Shown in pieces: positions 53,713-63,921 of a DNA stretch of 64,000 nucleotides; position 1 is the first letter of the stretch; each line of letters opens with the position of its first letter. Source of the DNA: Parabacteroides distasonis (GTDB lineage Bacteria; Bacteroidota; Bacteroidia; Bacteroidales; Tannerellaceae); assembly GCA_015060925.1 (NCBI GenBank), contig SUXM01000009.1, positions 1-64,000 on the forward strand. Direction: 5' to 3'. The position numbers and the translations under genes were made by a program. The notes under the pieces are model-generated. The model was not told where the DNA came from, did no database searches, and was given only the letters and a program-made list of their open reading frames with translations.

Positions 53713-56334
53713 TTACATAACTCCTATCAGTTCTTTCATTGTACCAAAAGCAATCGTCATACCGTCCAGGTTTTTACCTCCGGCAGTTGCAAAATGAGGT
53801 TGTCCACCACCACCACCTTGGATATGTTTAGCTGCATCCTTCACAATTTTACCGGCATGCAAACCATCTTTTACCAAATCATCGCTCAACATCACCATCA
53901 ATGTACATTTTGCATCATCCGTAATAGCTGCAACAAATGCAAAACTATCAGCCGTTTCAGCCTTGATTTGGAATGCAACATTTTTCATTGCTTCCGGATT
54001 CCCTTTACCAATGAATTGCATAAGCTTGATTCCATTCACAACTGTTGCTTTTTCAACAATCTCGCCTTTCAAACGCATTGCTTTCTCACGGATATAATCT
54101 TCAATCTGCTTCTTCATATCCGCATTTTCTTCGATAGATTTCTTCATCGCTTGCGCCAAATTAGGCATATTATTCATCAAAGCACGTAACTCACGAATCA
54201 AATCTTGCTGTGTATAAAATACTTGATCTGCCCCTTCCGCTGTCACTGCTTCAATACGACGAACACCAGCAGCAATAGAACTTTCACCTATCACACGCAA
54301 AGCACCGATCATACCGGTTGACGGAATATGTGTACCCCCACACAATTCGATCGAACTTCCATATTTAACGACACGAACTTCATCACCATACTTTTCTCCG
54401 AACAAAGCCATTGCTCCTAACGCCTTAGCCTCTTCTATCGGCATATTACGATGTTCCTCCAAAGGAATATTCATTCGTATTTTTTGGTTTACCAAAATTT
54501 CCACTTTACGTAATTCCTCTTCCGTCACTTTTTGGAAATGAGAGAAGTCAAAACGCAAAGACTGAGGAGACACATAAGATCCTTTCTGTTCTACATGTGT
54601 ACCCAATACTTCACGTAATGCTTCATGTAACAAGTGAGTAGCCGAATGATTACATTCACTCTGGATACGTTTCTTTTCATCAATCTTAGCCGTAAAAGCA
54701 ACTGTGACATCAGATGGCAATTTTGCCACTAAATGCACAGGCAAGTTATTTTCCCGCTTGGTGTCAACAACCTCTACCTTTTCCTCATCAGTCATCAACC
54801 AACCTGCATCACCAACTTGTCCCCCCATCTCGGCATAGAAAGGAGTTTGATCCAATACAATCTGATATAATACTTTGTTTTTCTGTTTGATCTGACGATA
54901 ACGCAAGATTTCTGCATCACATTCAAACTGATCATATCCGACAAATTTACATTCGCCTTCCTTCAATACCACCCAGTCTCCTGTTTCAATGGCAGCAGCA
55001 TTACGAGCTCGTTCTTTCTGCTTCAACATCTCCTTATTAAACTCGTCAATATCCGCTTCCATACCATTTTCACGAAGAATTAATTCTGTCAAATCCAATG
55101 GAAAACCATACGTGTCATACAAAGTAAACGCATCTACACCATTTAAAACATTCTTTCCAGCGGCTTTCGTTTCTTCCATCTTCTTATCCAACAAACGGAT
55201 ACCAGTTTCCAAAGTGCGCAAGAAAGATTCTTCTTCCTCTTTAATCACCTTCTCAATCAAAGTTTTCTGAGCGACCAATTCAGGATAAGCATCACCCATA
55301 ACCTCTATCAATACAGGCAACAACTTATACATAAAAGATTCTTTACGATCCAAGAAGGTATAACCATAACGAACTGCACGACGTAAGATACGACGAATCA
55401 CATATCCCGCTTTCGCATTAGAAGGCAACTGTCCGTCTGTAATGGCAAAAGCAATAGTACGAATATGGTCAGCAATCACACGCATTGCCACATCCTTTTG
55501 CTTATTAATACCATATTGCGTACCAGCCATTTCTGCAATCACTTTAATGATTGGTTGGAACACATCTGTATCATAGTTGGATGTCTTACCCTGCAAAGCC
55601 ATACAAAGACGTTCAAATCCCATACCGGTATCGATTACACGAGCCGGTAGTCCTTCCAATGATCCATCAGCCTTACGGTTATATTGCATGAACACCAAGT
55701 TCCATATCTCTATAACTTGAGGATGATCCTTATTTACCATATCCTGTCCTGGGACAGCAACACGTTCCTCTTCAGAACGTAGGTCTATATGGATTTCCGA
55801 GCAAGGACCACAAGGGCCTGTATCACCCATTTCCCAAAAATTATCATGTTTATTACCATTAATAATATGATCTTTCGGTAAATATTTTTCCCAATAACCA
55901 GCGGCCTCATCATCACGAGAAAGACCTTCTGCCGAACTTCCTTCAAAAACTGTCGCATACAGACGTTCCGGGTTCAGTTTCAATACATCAACTAAATATT
56001 CCCAAGCCCAACTAATTGCTTCCTGTTTGAAATAGTCGCCAAATGACCAGTTCCCCAACATTTCAAACATAGTATGGTGATAAGTATCATGGCCAACCTC
56101 TTCCAAGTCATTGTGCTTTCCACTTACACGGAGACATTTTTGTGAATCCGCGACACGTGGATATTTACGAGGTACATTCCCCAAAATAATGTCCTTAAAC
56201 TGATTCATACCTGCATTGGTAAACATCAATGTAGGGTCACCCTTCACCACCATCGGAGCTGACGGAACAATTTGATGCTGTTTAGAAGCGAAGAATTCTT
56301 TAAAAGATTCACGGATCTCTTTTGCTGTCAACAT
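53713..56334 (-). CDS. alaS: Alanyl-tRNA synthetase
   Basis: AlaS charges tRNA-Ala. The 873 residues have the class II catalytic core (start [20 protein letters not shown], then [15 protein letters not shown] and the [17 protein letters not shown] region), the tRNA-binding domain, the editing domain with zinc-binding [20 protein letters not shown] and ELCGGTHI, and the C-terminal oligomerisation and DHHA1-like part with [14 protein letters not shown]. It is the first gene of alaS-aroB and shares a divergent promoter region with the M23 peptidase gene. Confidence 0.96.
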   Translation of the reverse strand: MLTAKEIRESFKEFFASKQHQIVPSAPMVVKGDPTLMFTNAGMNQFKDIILGNVPRKYPRVADSQKCLRVSGKHNDLEEVGHDTYHHTMFEMLGNWSFGDYFKQEAISWAWEYLVDVLKLNPERLYATVFEGSSAEGLSRDDEAAGYWEKYLPKDHIINGNKHDNFWEMGDTGPCGPCSEIHIDLRSEEERVAVPGQDMVNKDHPQVIEIWNLVFMQYNRKADGSLEGLPARVIDTGMGFERLCMALQGKTSNYDTDVFQPIIKVIAEMAGTQYGINKQKDVAMRVIADHIRTIAFAITDGQLPSNAKAGYVIRRILRRAVRYGYTFLDRKESFMYKLLPVLIEVMGDAYPELVAQKTLIEKVIKEEEESFLRTLETGIRLLDKKMEETKAAGKNVLNGVDAFTLYDTYGFPLDLTELILRENGMEADIDEFNKEMLKQKERARNAAAIETGDWVVLKEGECKFVGYDQFECDAEILRYRQIKQKNKVLYQIVLDQTPFYAEMGGQVGDAGWLMTDEEKVEVVDTKRENNLPVHLVAKLPSDVTVAFTAKIDEKKRIQSECNHSATHLLHEALREVLGTHVEQKGSYVSPQSLRFDFSHFQKVTEEELRKVEILVNQKIRMNIPLEEHRNMPIEEAKALGAMALFGEKYGDEVRVVKYGSSIELCGGTHIPSTGMIGALRVIGESSIAAGVRRIEAVTAEGADQVFYTQQDLIRELRALMNNMPNLAQAMKKSIEENADMKKQIEDYIREKAMRLKGEIVEKATVVNGIKLMQFIGKGNPEAMKNVAFQIKAETADSFAFVAAITDDAKCTLMVMLSDDLVKDGLHAGKIVKDAAKHIQGGGGGQPHFATAGGKNLDGMTIAFGTMKELIGVM

Positions 56335-56376
56335 AATTTATTCTTATATAGTCGCGTTAATATTCTGAAAAACAAT

Positions 56377-56406
56377 TTGCAAAAGTACAGCAAATTATTA
56401 TTTTTG
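56377..56406 (+). promoter_or_regulatory. Promoter of the M23 peptidase gene
   Basis: TTG (56377-56379), 19-nt spacer, TATTTTTG (56399-56406), an exact consensus. On the other strand a TACTTTTG element (56380-56387) for alaS overlaps this spacer, so the two divergent promoters probably compete. Confidence 0.8.
56380..56387 (-). promoter_or_regulatory. Candidate alaS -7 element
   Basis: TACTTTTG on the minus strand, 46 bp upstream of alaS, matching TAnnTTTG but without a TTG at 19-20 nt. It abuts the TTG of the divergent promoter. Confidence 0.5.
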
Positions 56407-56432
56407 CACCTATCCAAAGAAGAAAATATTTG

Positions 56433-57416
56433 ATGAAACTGTTTAAAAGCAAAAAAACATATTATTTCTACAATCCTAAGACACTCAATTACGAGCGGGT
56501 TTACCCTTCAACCAAAGAGCGTTTTTTGAGTATATTACGCCATTTGAGTATCGGTATAGTTATTGGTATAGGAATCTTTTTCCTCTTAGCCAAGATATTT
56601 GATTCACCAATAGAATCTTTATTAAAAAAAGAAAACAAGTTGTTGCAAACCCAATATGAAGTTCTTTCTTTGCGTTTAAATGAGGCATTGGAAGTATTGA
56701 GTGATATTCAACAACGTGACGAGAACTTATACCGAACAGTTTTCCAAGCGGAATCTATTCCCGAATCTGTTCGCAAATCTGGATTTGGAGGAGCGAACCG
56801 TTATGAGCATCTAATGAGTTTATCTAATCCAGAACTGGTTATTGCAACCACCCAAAAGATGGATATGTTAAATAAACAACTTTATGTGCAATCTAATTCT
56901 TTAGAAGAATTGATTACATTAGGTAAGACACAAGATGAGCGTAATAGATGTATTCCTGCGATTCAACCTATTGCTAATAAAGATTTAAAACGAACAGCTT
57001 CAGGATATGGTATGCGCATAGATCCTATTTACCGTACCCCTCGCTTTCATTCCGGGATGGACTTCTCTGCTAAAATAGGCACAGATATTTACGCCACAGG
57101 TGACGGAGTGGTCACATTTGCAGCATGGAAACAGGGATACGGAAATTGTTTAATGATTGATCATGGATATGGTTACAAAACGTTGTATGGACACTTAAGC
57201 AAATATAATGCACGCGTGGGACAAAAGGTCAAGCGTGGTGAAGTTATAGGAAAAGTAGGAAATACCGGAAAATCGACAGGGCCTCATCTTCACTATGAAG
57301 TAATTGTTCGTGGCCGATACGACAATCCCTCTAAATATTATTACATGGATCTTACTCCTGAAGAATATGACCGTATGATACAGATTGCTGAAAACCATGG
57401 TCAGGTTATGGATTAA
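56433..57416 (+). CDS. Membrane-anchored M23 (LytM-type) peptidase
   Basis: M23 proteins cut peptidoglycan cross-links or, when inactive, activate amidases. The 327 residues have a cytosolic N-terminus, one membrane helix (~37-56, HLSIGIVIGIGIFFLLAKIF), a coiled-coil stretch (~60-100) and a C-terminal LytM domain with the zinc ligands in FHSGMDFS (HxxxD) and PHLHYEV (HxH), so it looks catalytically intact. ATG at 56433 is chosen; a TTG codon just before it is not needed. The MerR-type gene follows by 12 nt. Confidence 0.9.
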   Translation: MKLFKSKKTYYFYNPKTLNYERVYPSTKERFLSILRHLSIGIVIGIGIFFLLAKIFDSPIESLLKKENKLLQTQYEVLSLRLNEALEVLSDIQQRDENLYRTVFQAESIPESVRKSGFGGANRYEHLMSLSNPELVIATTQKMDMLNKQLYVQSNSLEELITLGKTQDERNRCIPAIQPIANKDLKRTASGYGMRIDPIYRTPRFHSGMDFSAKIGTDIYATGDGVVTFAAWKQGYGNCLMIDHGYGYKTLYGHLSKYNARVGQKVKRGEVIGKVGNTGKSTGPHLHYEVIVRGRYDNPSKYYYMDLTPEEYDRMIQIAENHGQVMD

Positions 57417-57428
57417 CAGGATAATTGT

Positions 57429-57785
57429 ATGGCTTTAAATAAAGATAAAAATCTTAAACTCTATTTTTCCATTAAAGAGGTGGCACAAATGTTTGATGTC
57501 AACGAATCAACTCTACGTTTTTGGGAAAAAGAGTTTAATCAAATTCGTCCTCGTAAAACCAACAATGGGACACGATCTTACCGGCAAGAAGACATAGATT
57601 CTATCCGACTAATCTACCATTTAGTCAAAGAACGAGGTATGACTTTGGCAGGAGCTCGACAAAAATTAAAAGAGAACCCTGAAACCACCATACGTCAAGC
57701 CGAGATTGTTAATCGTTTAAAACAAATAAAAGACGAATTATTAGAATTAAAAGAGGCCTTTGATGCTATTGAATCCGTTCAATAA
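57429..57785 (+). CDS. MerR-family transcriptional regulator
   Basis: The 118 residues begin with a winged helix-turn-helix (YFSIKEVAQMFDVNESTLRF, WEKEFNQIRPRKTNNGTRSY) and continue into a coiled-coil dimerisation helix (~75-118). It lacks a C-terminal effector domain or cysteine cluster, so it is a short MerR of unknown signal. It lies 12 nt after the M23 peptidase gene and probably shares its transcript. Confidence 0.88.
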   Translation: MALNKDKNLKLYFSIKEVAQMFDVNESTLRFWEKEFNQIRPRKTNNGTRSYRQEDIDSIRLIYHLVKERGMTLAGARQKLKENPETTIRQAEIVNRLKQIKDELLELKEAFDAIESVQ

Positions 57786-57839
57786 AAACCTCCATTCAAA
57801 AAGAGAAATAAAGAATTAGTATGTTACACGGGAAAGTTG

Positions 57840-57847
57840 TACCTTCG
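57840..57847 (+). promoter_or_regulatory. Weak -7-like element upstream of the DUF3127 gene
   Basis: TACCTTCG differs from TAnnTTTG at one position. It overlaps the 5' end of the longest frame, which supports the downstream ATG at 57873 as the true start. Confidence 0.35.
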
Positions 57848-57872
57848 CATGCAACAAAAATTATACAATAAC

Positions 57873-58268
57873 ATGGAAATAACAGGAAGAATTATCGCCG
57901 TATTACCTGAACAAGGTGGTATAAGTAAAACAGGAAATGAATGGAAAAAACAAGAATATGTATTGGAGACGCATGATCAATATCCTAAAAAAGTTTGTTT
58001 CCAACTATTTGGTGCCGACCGTATAGCACAGGCTGCAATCCAACCAGGTGAAGAATTAACAGTCTTCTTTGATATAGAAAGTCGTGAATATCAAGGACGT
58101 TGGTTTACAAATATCAATGCATGGAAAGTAGAGCGTCCAATGAATGCAAATTCTATACCCACTTCAAGTTCTATAACTCCGGATGATATGATGCCCCCTT
58201 CTATGCCAACAGCAACGCCTGCTCCGGATTTTGGTCCGGCTAATCCAATAGATGATTTACCATTCTGA
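57873..58268 (+). CDS. DUF3127 OB-fold-like protein with SSB-like C-terminal tail
   Basis: The 131 residues start MEITGRIIAVLPEQGGISKT and have a compact beta-rich core (~1-90) with EYVLETHDQYPKKVCFQLFG and ESREYQGRWFTNINAWKVER, matching DUF3127 as I recall it. A low-complexity Pro/Ser/Thr linker (~91-123) leads to an acidic C-terminus ending in PIDDLPF, like the DDxPF-type tip of single-stranded DNA-binding proteins. It overlaps the antiporter start (TGATG). Function is unproven. Confidence 0.75.
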   Translation: MEITGRIIAVLPEQGGISKTGNEWKKQEYVLETHDQYPKKVCFQLFGADRIAQAAIQPGEELTVFFDIESREYQGRWFTNINAWKVERPMNANSIPTSSSITPDDMMPPSMPTATPAPDFGPANPIDDLPF

Positions 58269-59224
58269 TGATGAATACAATCTTACTTATTGGAGGTTTA
58301 ACCCTTATATTATTAGGGGCAAATGCTTTAACAGACGGTGCAGCATCAATTGCCAAACGATTTCATATATCAAGTTTAGTCATTGGATTAACAATTGTGG
58401 CATTCGGAACGTCTGCTCCCGAATTAACCGTCAGTGTTGTTTCTGCATTAAAAGGGAATACAGATATGGCCATTGGCAATGTTATTGGAAGTAACATATT
58501 CAATGTTTTGATGATTGTGGGATGTACAGCTACTATCGTTCCTATAAGTGTAATGAAAGGGACATTGAGCAAAGAGATTCCCCTTTGTATCTTATCCTCT
58601 ATCGTATTACTCATTTGTGCCAACGATATAACAATAAATGGGGCAGAGAGCAATACGATAAGCCATAGTGATGGGATGCTTCTTTTATGCTTTTTCCTTA
58701 TCTTTTTAGGATACACATTCGCAATAGCCCATAACGGGAATGGAGATAATGAATCCGAAATCAAAGATATGCCTATATGGAAATCTATATTATTTATCGG
58801 AGGAGGATTGGCCGGACTCATTTATGGAGGACAATTTTTTGTGGATGGGGCATCCGGTATTGCACGAGGATTAGGGGTTAGTGAATCTATTATAGGTTTA
58901 ACATTAGTTGCCGGAGGAACCTCTCTACCTGAATTAGCAACATCTGTGGTAGCTGCACTAAAGAAAAATCCGGAGATGGCTATAGGTAATGTAATCGGTT
59001 CTAATCTCTTCAATATTTTCTTTGTTTTAGGATGTAGTGCAACTATCCATCCGTTAAATATACAAGGTATTTCCAATTTGGATTTTTATGTATTAATCGG
59101 TTCATGTATCTTGCTTTATATCTTCGGATGGTTCTTTAAGACAAGAACTATTACGCGAATAGAAGGAATTGTTATGGTTCTTTGCTATATAGGATATACA
59201 ACCTATTTAATAGCTCAGTCCTAA
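58268..59224 (+). CDS. Calcium/sodium antiporter, CaCA superfamily (YrbG-like)
   Basis: CaCA antiporters exchange calcium (or other cations) for sodium or protons across the inner membrane. The 318 residues have ten hydrophobic segments and both inverted alpha-repeats: AFGTSAPELTVSVVSALKG with AIGNVIGSNIFNVLM, and GGTSLPELATSVVAALKKN with AIGNVIGSNLFNIFF. The conserved acidic residues (GTSxPE) are present in both. Its start overlaps the stop of the DUF3127 gene; a strong terminator follows. Confidence 0.9.
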   Translation: MMNTILLIGGLTLILLGANALTDGAASIAKRFHISSLVIGLTIVAFGTSAPELTVSVVSALKGNTDMAIGNVIGSNIFNVLMIVGCTATIVPISVMKGTLSKEIPLCILSSIVLLICANDITINGAESNTISHSDGMLLLCFFLIFLGYTFAIAHNGNGDNESEIKDMPIWKSILFIGGGLAGLIYGGQFFVDGASGIARGLGVSESIIGLTLVAGGTSLPELATSVVAALKKNPEMAIGNVIGSNLFNIFFVLGCSATIHPLNIQGISNLDFYVLIGSCILLYIFGWFFKTRTITRIEGIVMVLCYIGYTTYLIAQS

Positions 59225-59236
59225 TATCTGAACTAT

Positions 59237-59278
59237 AAAAAAGGCGATAACTTTACAATAAAGATTATCGCCTTTTTT
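59237..59278. terminator. Bidirectional terminator between the antiporter and Rel genes
   Basis: AAAAAAGGCGATAA (59237-59250) pairs exactly with TTATCGCCTTTTTT (59265-59278); CTTT/AAAG extends the stem inside the loop. A- and T-runs on both sides serve both convergent genes. Confidence 0.93.
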
Positions 59279-59282
59279 TGTT

Positions 59283-61583
59283 TTAATCCGCTACACGGGT
59301 AACAGACTGTATCTTCTTATTCTTAGAAAGAACAACACACAAACGTTGCAAATCCTCTACATCATGAACTTTTAATCTCACCCTACCTTCAAAAACACCA
59401 TCCTTAGCTTCTATTAGCAAACGTGTAATATATACATTAAAATCATCCGAAATCGTATGAACAATTGTATTTAACACTCCCATTGAGTCAAATCCCTTTA
59501 TTTCCAATGTTGCTTCAAAAGAAGAATGATGAATACTCCATTCCGTATTCAAAATACGTTCCCCAAAACTACTCTTCAAACGCATTGCTATCGGACAAGC
59601 TCGCTTATGTACAACCACATTTCCATCATCATTTATAAATCCTAAAGATTCATCACCTGGAATAGGTTTACAGCAATCTGCTATCACATAATTACGTTCA
59701 AAAGCTTCTTCCTTCAAAATATACGGTTTCTTCTTATCATATTTAACCTTCTCTTTTGGACGTTTTTTTTCTGAATCTTTCTTCTTTTCAAAAGAATCCT
59801 TAGAAGTTAGTCGAAGAACCTGTTTTACATACTTGAACAACTGATTATCCGTTTTTTCTTTTAACAATTTTCGGATATTTTCAGGCAATACGACATCCTC
59901 TTTCTCTACAGCATAATAAAACTCTTCACGTTTAGAAAAGCCATAGTACATTGTCAACTTATCCAAGTTGGAAGCATTGATTTCTAATCCATTTCGTTTA
60001 AGTTTTTCTGCGACTTTCGCTTCACCTTCTTTTGAAACCTCTTTACGCACTTTCTTCAAAAAAGCATCAATACGAGCACGAGCTTTTGCTGTAGTAACAA
60101 ACCCTAACCATTCAGGTTGTGGAGTTTGAGAACGAGAAGTTAACACCTCTACTTGATCCCCACTGGTCAATGGATGGCTCAATGGAACCAACCGATGGTT
60201 GACTTTTGCACCAATACATTTACTACCTACATCAGAATGAAGAGCATAAGCAAAATCTAAAGCTGTAGCACCTTGCGGCAAAGTCTTAATATCTCCTTTA
60301 GGAGTAAAGACAAATATCTCTGATGAAAACAAATTCAACTTGATCGTATCTAAGAAATCAAGGGCATTAGGATCCGGACTCTCAAGAATTTCAGTAATCG
60401 TTTGTAACCACTTATCAAGTTCCGTATCTTCCTCCACACTATGCTCCTTATATTTCCAATGAGCTGCAAAACCTTTCTCTGCAATTTCATTCATTCTACG
60501 GCTACGGATTTGAATTTCCACCCATTGTCCATCCGGTCCCATTACAGTCAAATGCAAGGCTTGATACCCATTTGCTTTAGGGCGACTCACCCAATCACGT
60601 ATTCGATCCGGTCTGATACGATATATATCTGTAATCGCAGAATAAATATCCCAACATTGGTTTTTCTCATCTACTCCGGGAAGAGGATCAAATATGATAC
60701 GAACAGCATAAATATCATATACATCATCAAAACTTACTCCTTTAGTCTGCATCTTATTCCAAATAGAATAAGCCGATTTCACGCGGGCTTGCATTTCATA
60801 ATTCAAACCCATCTCTTTTAGTTTCTTATCAACGGGTTGAGCAAAATGTTCAAATAGTTTATTACGTACAGCCTCTGTCGTCTGAAGTTTTAAATTGATA
60901 AAGGCATATTCTTGTGGATGTTCATATTTAAAACTTAAATCTTCCAATTCAGTTTTAATCGTAAAAAGCCCTAAACGATGTGCAAGAGGCGCATACAAAT
61001 AAAGAGTTTCACCAGCAATTTTAAACTGCTTGGCTGGTAACATCGAGCCTAATGTCCGCATATTATGAAGACGGTCTGCAATCTTAATCAAAATCACCCG
61101 AATGTCATCACTCATCGTCAATAATAACTTACGGAAATTCTCAGCTTGCGCAGAAGCCTGTTCGCCAAAGATTCCTCCAGATATTTTAGTCAAACCATCT
61201 ACGATTTGGGCAATCTTTTCATCAAACATGTCTTTGATGTCCTCTACAGTATATTCCGTATCCTCTACAACATCATGTAATAAAGCAGCACAAATAGAGG
61301 TCGAGCCTAACCCCATTTCACGACAAACGATATGCGCAACGGCTATCGGATGCATGATATAAGGTTCGCCCGAACGACGCTTCACTCCCGCATGTGCTTG
61401 ATTTGCGAAATTAAAGGCTTTAGTAATACGTTCTACCTTACGACGATGGTTAGACTTTAAATAGTCCTCCAACAATGCATTAAAGCCGTCCTGTATCATC
61501 TGTTCATCAGGGGATAGTGTGGTTGGAACACTCTGAACAGTTTGTATATCCGTTTTTCCTGTTGTATTATTTACGTCGCTCAT
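59283..61583 (-). CDS. RelA/SpoT-type (p)ppGpp synthetase/hydrolase
   Basis: This enzyme makes and breaks the alarmone (p)ppGpp. The 766 residues have an HD hydrolase domain (~40-190: HAGVKRRSGEPYIMHPIAVA and LLHDVVEDTEYTVEDIKDMF, HD motif intact), a synthetase domain (~230-380: RVKSAYSIWNKMQTKGVSFD), a TGS domain (~405-465) and a C-terminal ACT domain (~690-766). Both catalytic regions look intact by eye, so it may be bifunctional. It lies 87 nt after the MltD-like gene. Confidence 0.92.
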   Translation of the reverse strand: MSDVNNTTGKTDIQTVQSVPTTLSPDEQMIQDGFNALLEDYLKSNHRRKVERITKAFNFANQAHAGVKRRSGEPYIMHPIAVAHIVCREMGLGSTSICAALLHDVVEDTEYTVEDIKDMFDEKIAQIVDGLTKISGGIFGEQASAQAENFRKLLLTMSDDIRVILIKIADRLHNMRTLGSMLPAKQFKIAGETLYLYAPLAHRLGLFTIKTELEDLSFKYEHPQEYAFINLKLQTTEAVRNKLFEHFAQPVDKKLKEMGLNYEMQARVKSAYSIWNKMQTKGVSFDDVYDIYAVRIIFDPLPGVDEKNQCWDIYSAITDIYRIRPDRIRDWVSRPKANGYQALHLTVMGPDGQWVEIQIRSRRMNEIAEKGFAAHWKYKEHSVEEDTELDKWLQTITEILESPDPNALDFLDTIKLNLFSSEIFVFTPKGDIKTLPQGATALDFAYALHSDVGSKCIGAKVNHRLVPLSHPLTSGDQVEVLTSRSQTPQPEWLGFVTTAKARARIDAFLKKVRKEVSKEGEAKVAEKLKRNGLEINASNLDKLTMYYGFSKREEFYYAVEKEDVVLPENIRKLLKEKTDNQLFKYVKQVLRLTSKDSFEKKKDSEKKRPKEKVKYDKKKPYILKEEAFERNYVIADCCKPIPGDESLGFINDDGNVVVHKRACPIAMRLKSSFGERILNTEWSIHHSSFEATLEIKGFDSMGVLNTIVHTISDDFNVYITRLLIEAKDGVFEGRVRLKVHDVEDLQRLCVVLSKNKKIQSVTRVAD

Positions 61584-61670
61584 ATCGAATACCCTTCCGT
61601 GTTTAAATCATGACTGAAGGCAAATATATACAAATATTCGTTAGATATTCCCAATTATGCGACAAAAAAG

Positions 61671-63176
61671 TTAACCTATCGGAATCTTCAGCTTTTGGCC
61701 TGGCCGAATACTGGAACTTGTCAAGCCATTGGCCTTTTTAAGAGCATCCGGAGAAACTCCTGGGTATTTTTGAGCAATCGAATACAACGAATCACCGGAT
61801 CGAACAACATAGAAATGTTTATCCTTTGATGAAGATGCCACTGTAGCATCTTTCTTATCAGTCTTTTGAGTATTAGAAGATGCAAATGCTACCCCGCCAT
61901 TATCTACATGCAGACGTAAACGGCGTCCTTTTGCCACACGATTAGAACGTAATCCATTCCATTTACGTATATCCTTTGGTGTCACTCCATATTTATTGGC
62001 TATCGTATAAATATTTTCTCCTGATGCGACCACATGTGTGATCTTCTCTAAAGTCAAACGTCCCTTTTCATCTGCTTCATTCACTGCTACACAATTAGCC
62101 AACAGCTCTTCAATACGATGTTTGTAAACCGTATCTTCTTTACCAACAAAAGAATAAGAATAGGAAGCCGGTAATTTTAAAACAGAAGGTTTAGTATTAC
62201 CCGGTATAATATCTCTCTTATATTGAGGATTTAATGCTCGTAATTGCTCGACCTCTACCCCTACCAGCTCAGACACCTGCTGAAAATGAAGCATCTTATT
62301 GACCATCACGGTATCGGTAGCCAATGGCAAACTGGTCTGCAACGGACAAATATTATGATCACAATAATAGTTCATGATATAGTTAGCGGCAATAAACAAT
62401 GGGACATAAGAACGGGTTTCTTTAGGCAAGTAGGGGAATATCTCCCAAAAATCAGTTTTACCTCCAGATCGACGTATCGCCTTGTTCACATTACCCGGCC
62501 CACAATTATAGGAAGCTAGAACCAAATTCCAATCCCCGTAAATTGCATACATATCTTTAAAATACCGGCAGGCTGCTTCTGTCGCCTTTTCTGGATCCCG
62601 GCGTTCATCTAACAAACTATTTATCTCCAATCCGTAGATTTTACCGGTAGGCAACATAAATTGCCATAAACCACAAGCACCGACCCGGGAAAGAGCCACA
62701 GGATTCAAAGCACTTTCCACGACTGCCAAATACTTCAATTCCAATGGTAATTTATGTTTGTCTAAGATTTTTTCAATGATCGGGAAATAAAAATCCGCCA
62801 TTCCTAATATGTAACGTACCAAATTCCGTTTCCGGTCTGCATAAAGATCTATACAATCCCGTACTGTTTCGTTATAGGAAAGTTGAATAATATTAGGTAA
62901 GCGATTTAACCTCTCGGCATAGACCGAATCAGAGAAAAACACATTCTCTTCATCATCATGGCAATGCGCATCTACTCTGGAAAAATATTGGACATGCCAT
63001 GAGCGCAACAAACTATCCACATCCGCATCTAAACTTTCCGGCATCATACCGATAGCTTCACTTAATGTATCCACAGCCTGTACACGATATGGTTGTTCGC
63101 CAAAAATGGAAGATTGTCCAGCCAATACCTGCACGAACAACAAAAAGATAAAAGATATAAATAGTTTGTGACACAT
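61671..63176 (-). CDS. LysM-containing lytic transglycosylase, MltD-like
   Basis: Lytic transglycosylases cut peptidoglycan glycan strands. The 501 residues have a signal peptide (MCHKLFISFIFLLFVQVLAG), an SLT domain (~130-280) with the catalytic Glu in LAVVESALNPVALSRVGACG and LWQFMLPTGKIYG, and two LysM peptidoglycan-binding repeats (~385-430 and ~455-500: YVVRSGDSLYSIAQKYPGVS). It lies 4 nt after the DUF5683 gene and 87 nt before the Rel gene. Confidence 0.92.
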   Translation of the reverse strand: MCHKLFISFIFLLFVQVLAGQSSIFGEQPYRVQAVDTLSEAIGMMPESLDADVDSLLRSWHVQYFSRVDAHCHDDEENVFFSDSVYAERLNRLPNIIQLSYNETVRDCIDLYADRKRNLVRYILGMADFYFPIIEKILDKHKLPLELKYLAVVESALNPVALSRVGACGLWQFMLPTGKIYGLEINSLLDERRDPEKATEAACRYFKDMYAIYGDWNLVLASYNCGPGNVNKAIRRSGGKTDFWEIFPYLPKETRSYVPLFIAANYIMNYYCDHNICPLQTSLPLATDTVMVNKMLHFQQVSELVGVEVEQLRALNPQYKRDIIPGNTKPSVLKLPASYSYSFVGKEDTVYKHRIEELLANCVAVNEADEKGRLTLEKITHVVASGENIYTIANKYGVTPKDIRKWNGLRSNRVAKGRRLRLHVDNGGVAFASSNTQKTDKKDATVASSSKDKHFYVVRSGDSLYSIAQKYPGVSPDALKKANGLTSSSIRPGQKLKIPIG

Positions 63177-63180
63177 GATA

Positions 63181-63921
63181 TTAAAACTTTAAACTGCAAT
63201 TTAAGCCATAAGACGCCGAATTATAACGAGTTTTCGGTGCGACTTCCGGAGACCAATGCAAACTTAAATCCGGAGAGATATCAAAATCAAAAAGATGGGC
63301 ATCCACATAAGCATCAATCATGCTGATCGCATAGACGCCTACAGTTATAATAATACTTAAATCCCTATAGCGGCGGTAATAATCCTTCCGGCGTTTCAAA
63401 TTATCTTGAAACTGAGAATTCGAAACGTATGAAGCCTCCTGCCCTCTCGGTATAAAGATCGTCCAACTCTCATCCCATGGGCCTTCATACGTTTGTCCCT
63501 CTTGATTAGCCATTTGAACTTTCCCATAATCATTCATAATACCAAAATAGGCAGCAGAATAATCTTGATAATTCTTATTATTCCAAGTGATTGCATACAT
63601 GCACCCCATGAAAGCCCCATAAACCAAAGGCAATTTCCAATATTTCCGGTTATAGATTTGTCCGCCTCCGGGAATCAAAGCATAAAGGAGTGCTTTGTTC
63701 GGGTCAGGTTTAAAAGTCTTCAATTTGACCTGAGGCTGTTTCAATGTATCTCCAGCCAAAAGGACAGCCTTGACGGTCGAATCAGAAGCGGCAGTTTGTC
63801 CGGGTACAGTTGAAATGATCGTATCCCGCTTTAAAGCAACATCCGTCTGCGCATATCCGTTCGTATCAACCAGACAAAGCAAGAGTAAGACAATATATAA
63901 TATAACTTTAACCTTTTTCAT
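63181..63921 (-). CDS. DUF5683 envelope protein
   Basis: The 246 residues start with a signal peptide (MKKVKVILYIVLLLLCLVDT), then a Thr/Val-rich segment and the DUF5683 core: PNKALLYALIPGGGQIYNRK and YWKLPLVYGAFMGCMYAITW, with about three hydrophobic helices and DYYRRYRDLSIIITVGVYAI. The family's function is unknown; in Bacteroidetes it commonly sits with parB and a MltD-type gene, as here. Its start overlaps the parB stop (ATGA). Confidence 0.8.
   Translation of the reverse strand: MKKVKVILYIVLLLLCLVDTNGYAQTDVALKRDTIISTVPGQTAASDSTVKAVLLAGDTLKQPQVKLKTFKPDPNKALLYALIPGGGQIYNRKYWKLPLVYGAFMGCMYAITWNNKNYQDYSAAYFGIMNDYGKVQMANQEGQTYEGPWDESWTIFIPRGQEASYVSNSQFQDNLKRRKDYYRRYRDLSIIITVGVYAISMIDAYVDAHLFDFDISPDLSLHWSPEVAPKTRYNSASYGLNCSLKF

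Noticed and set aside
56430-56432. TTG start codon one codon before the M23 peptidase ATG
   Set aside because: The ATG at 56433 gives the same protein without one residue and needs no rare start codon.
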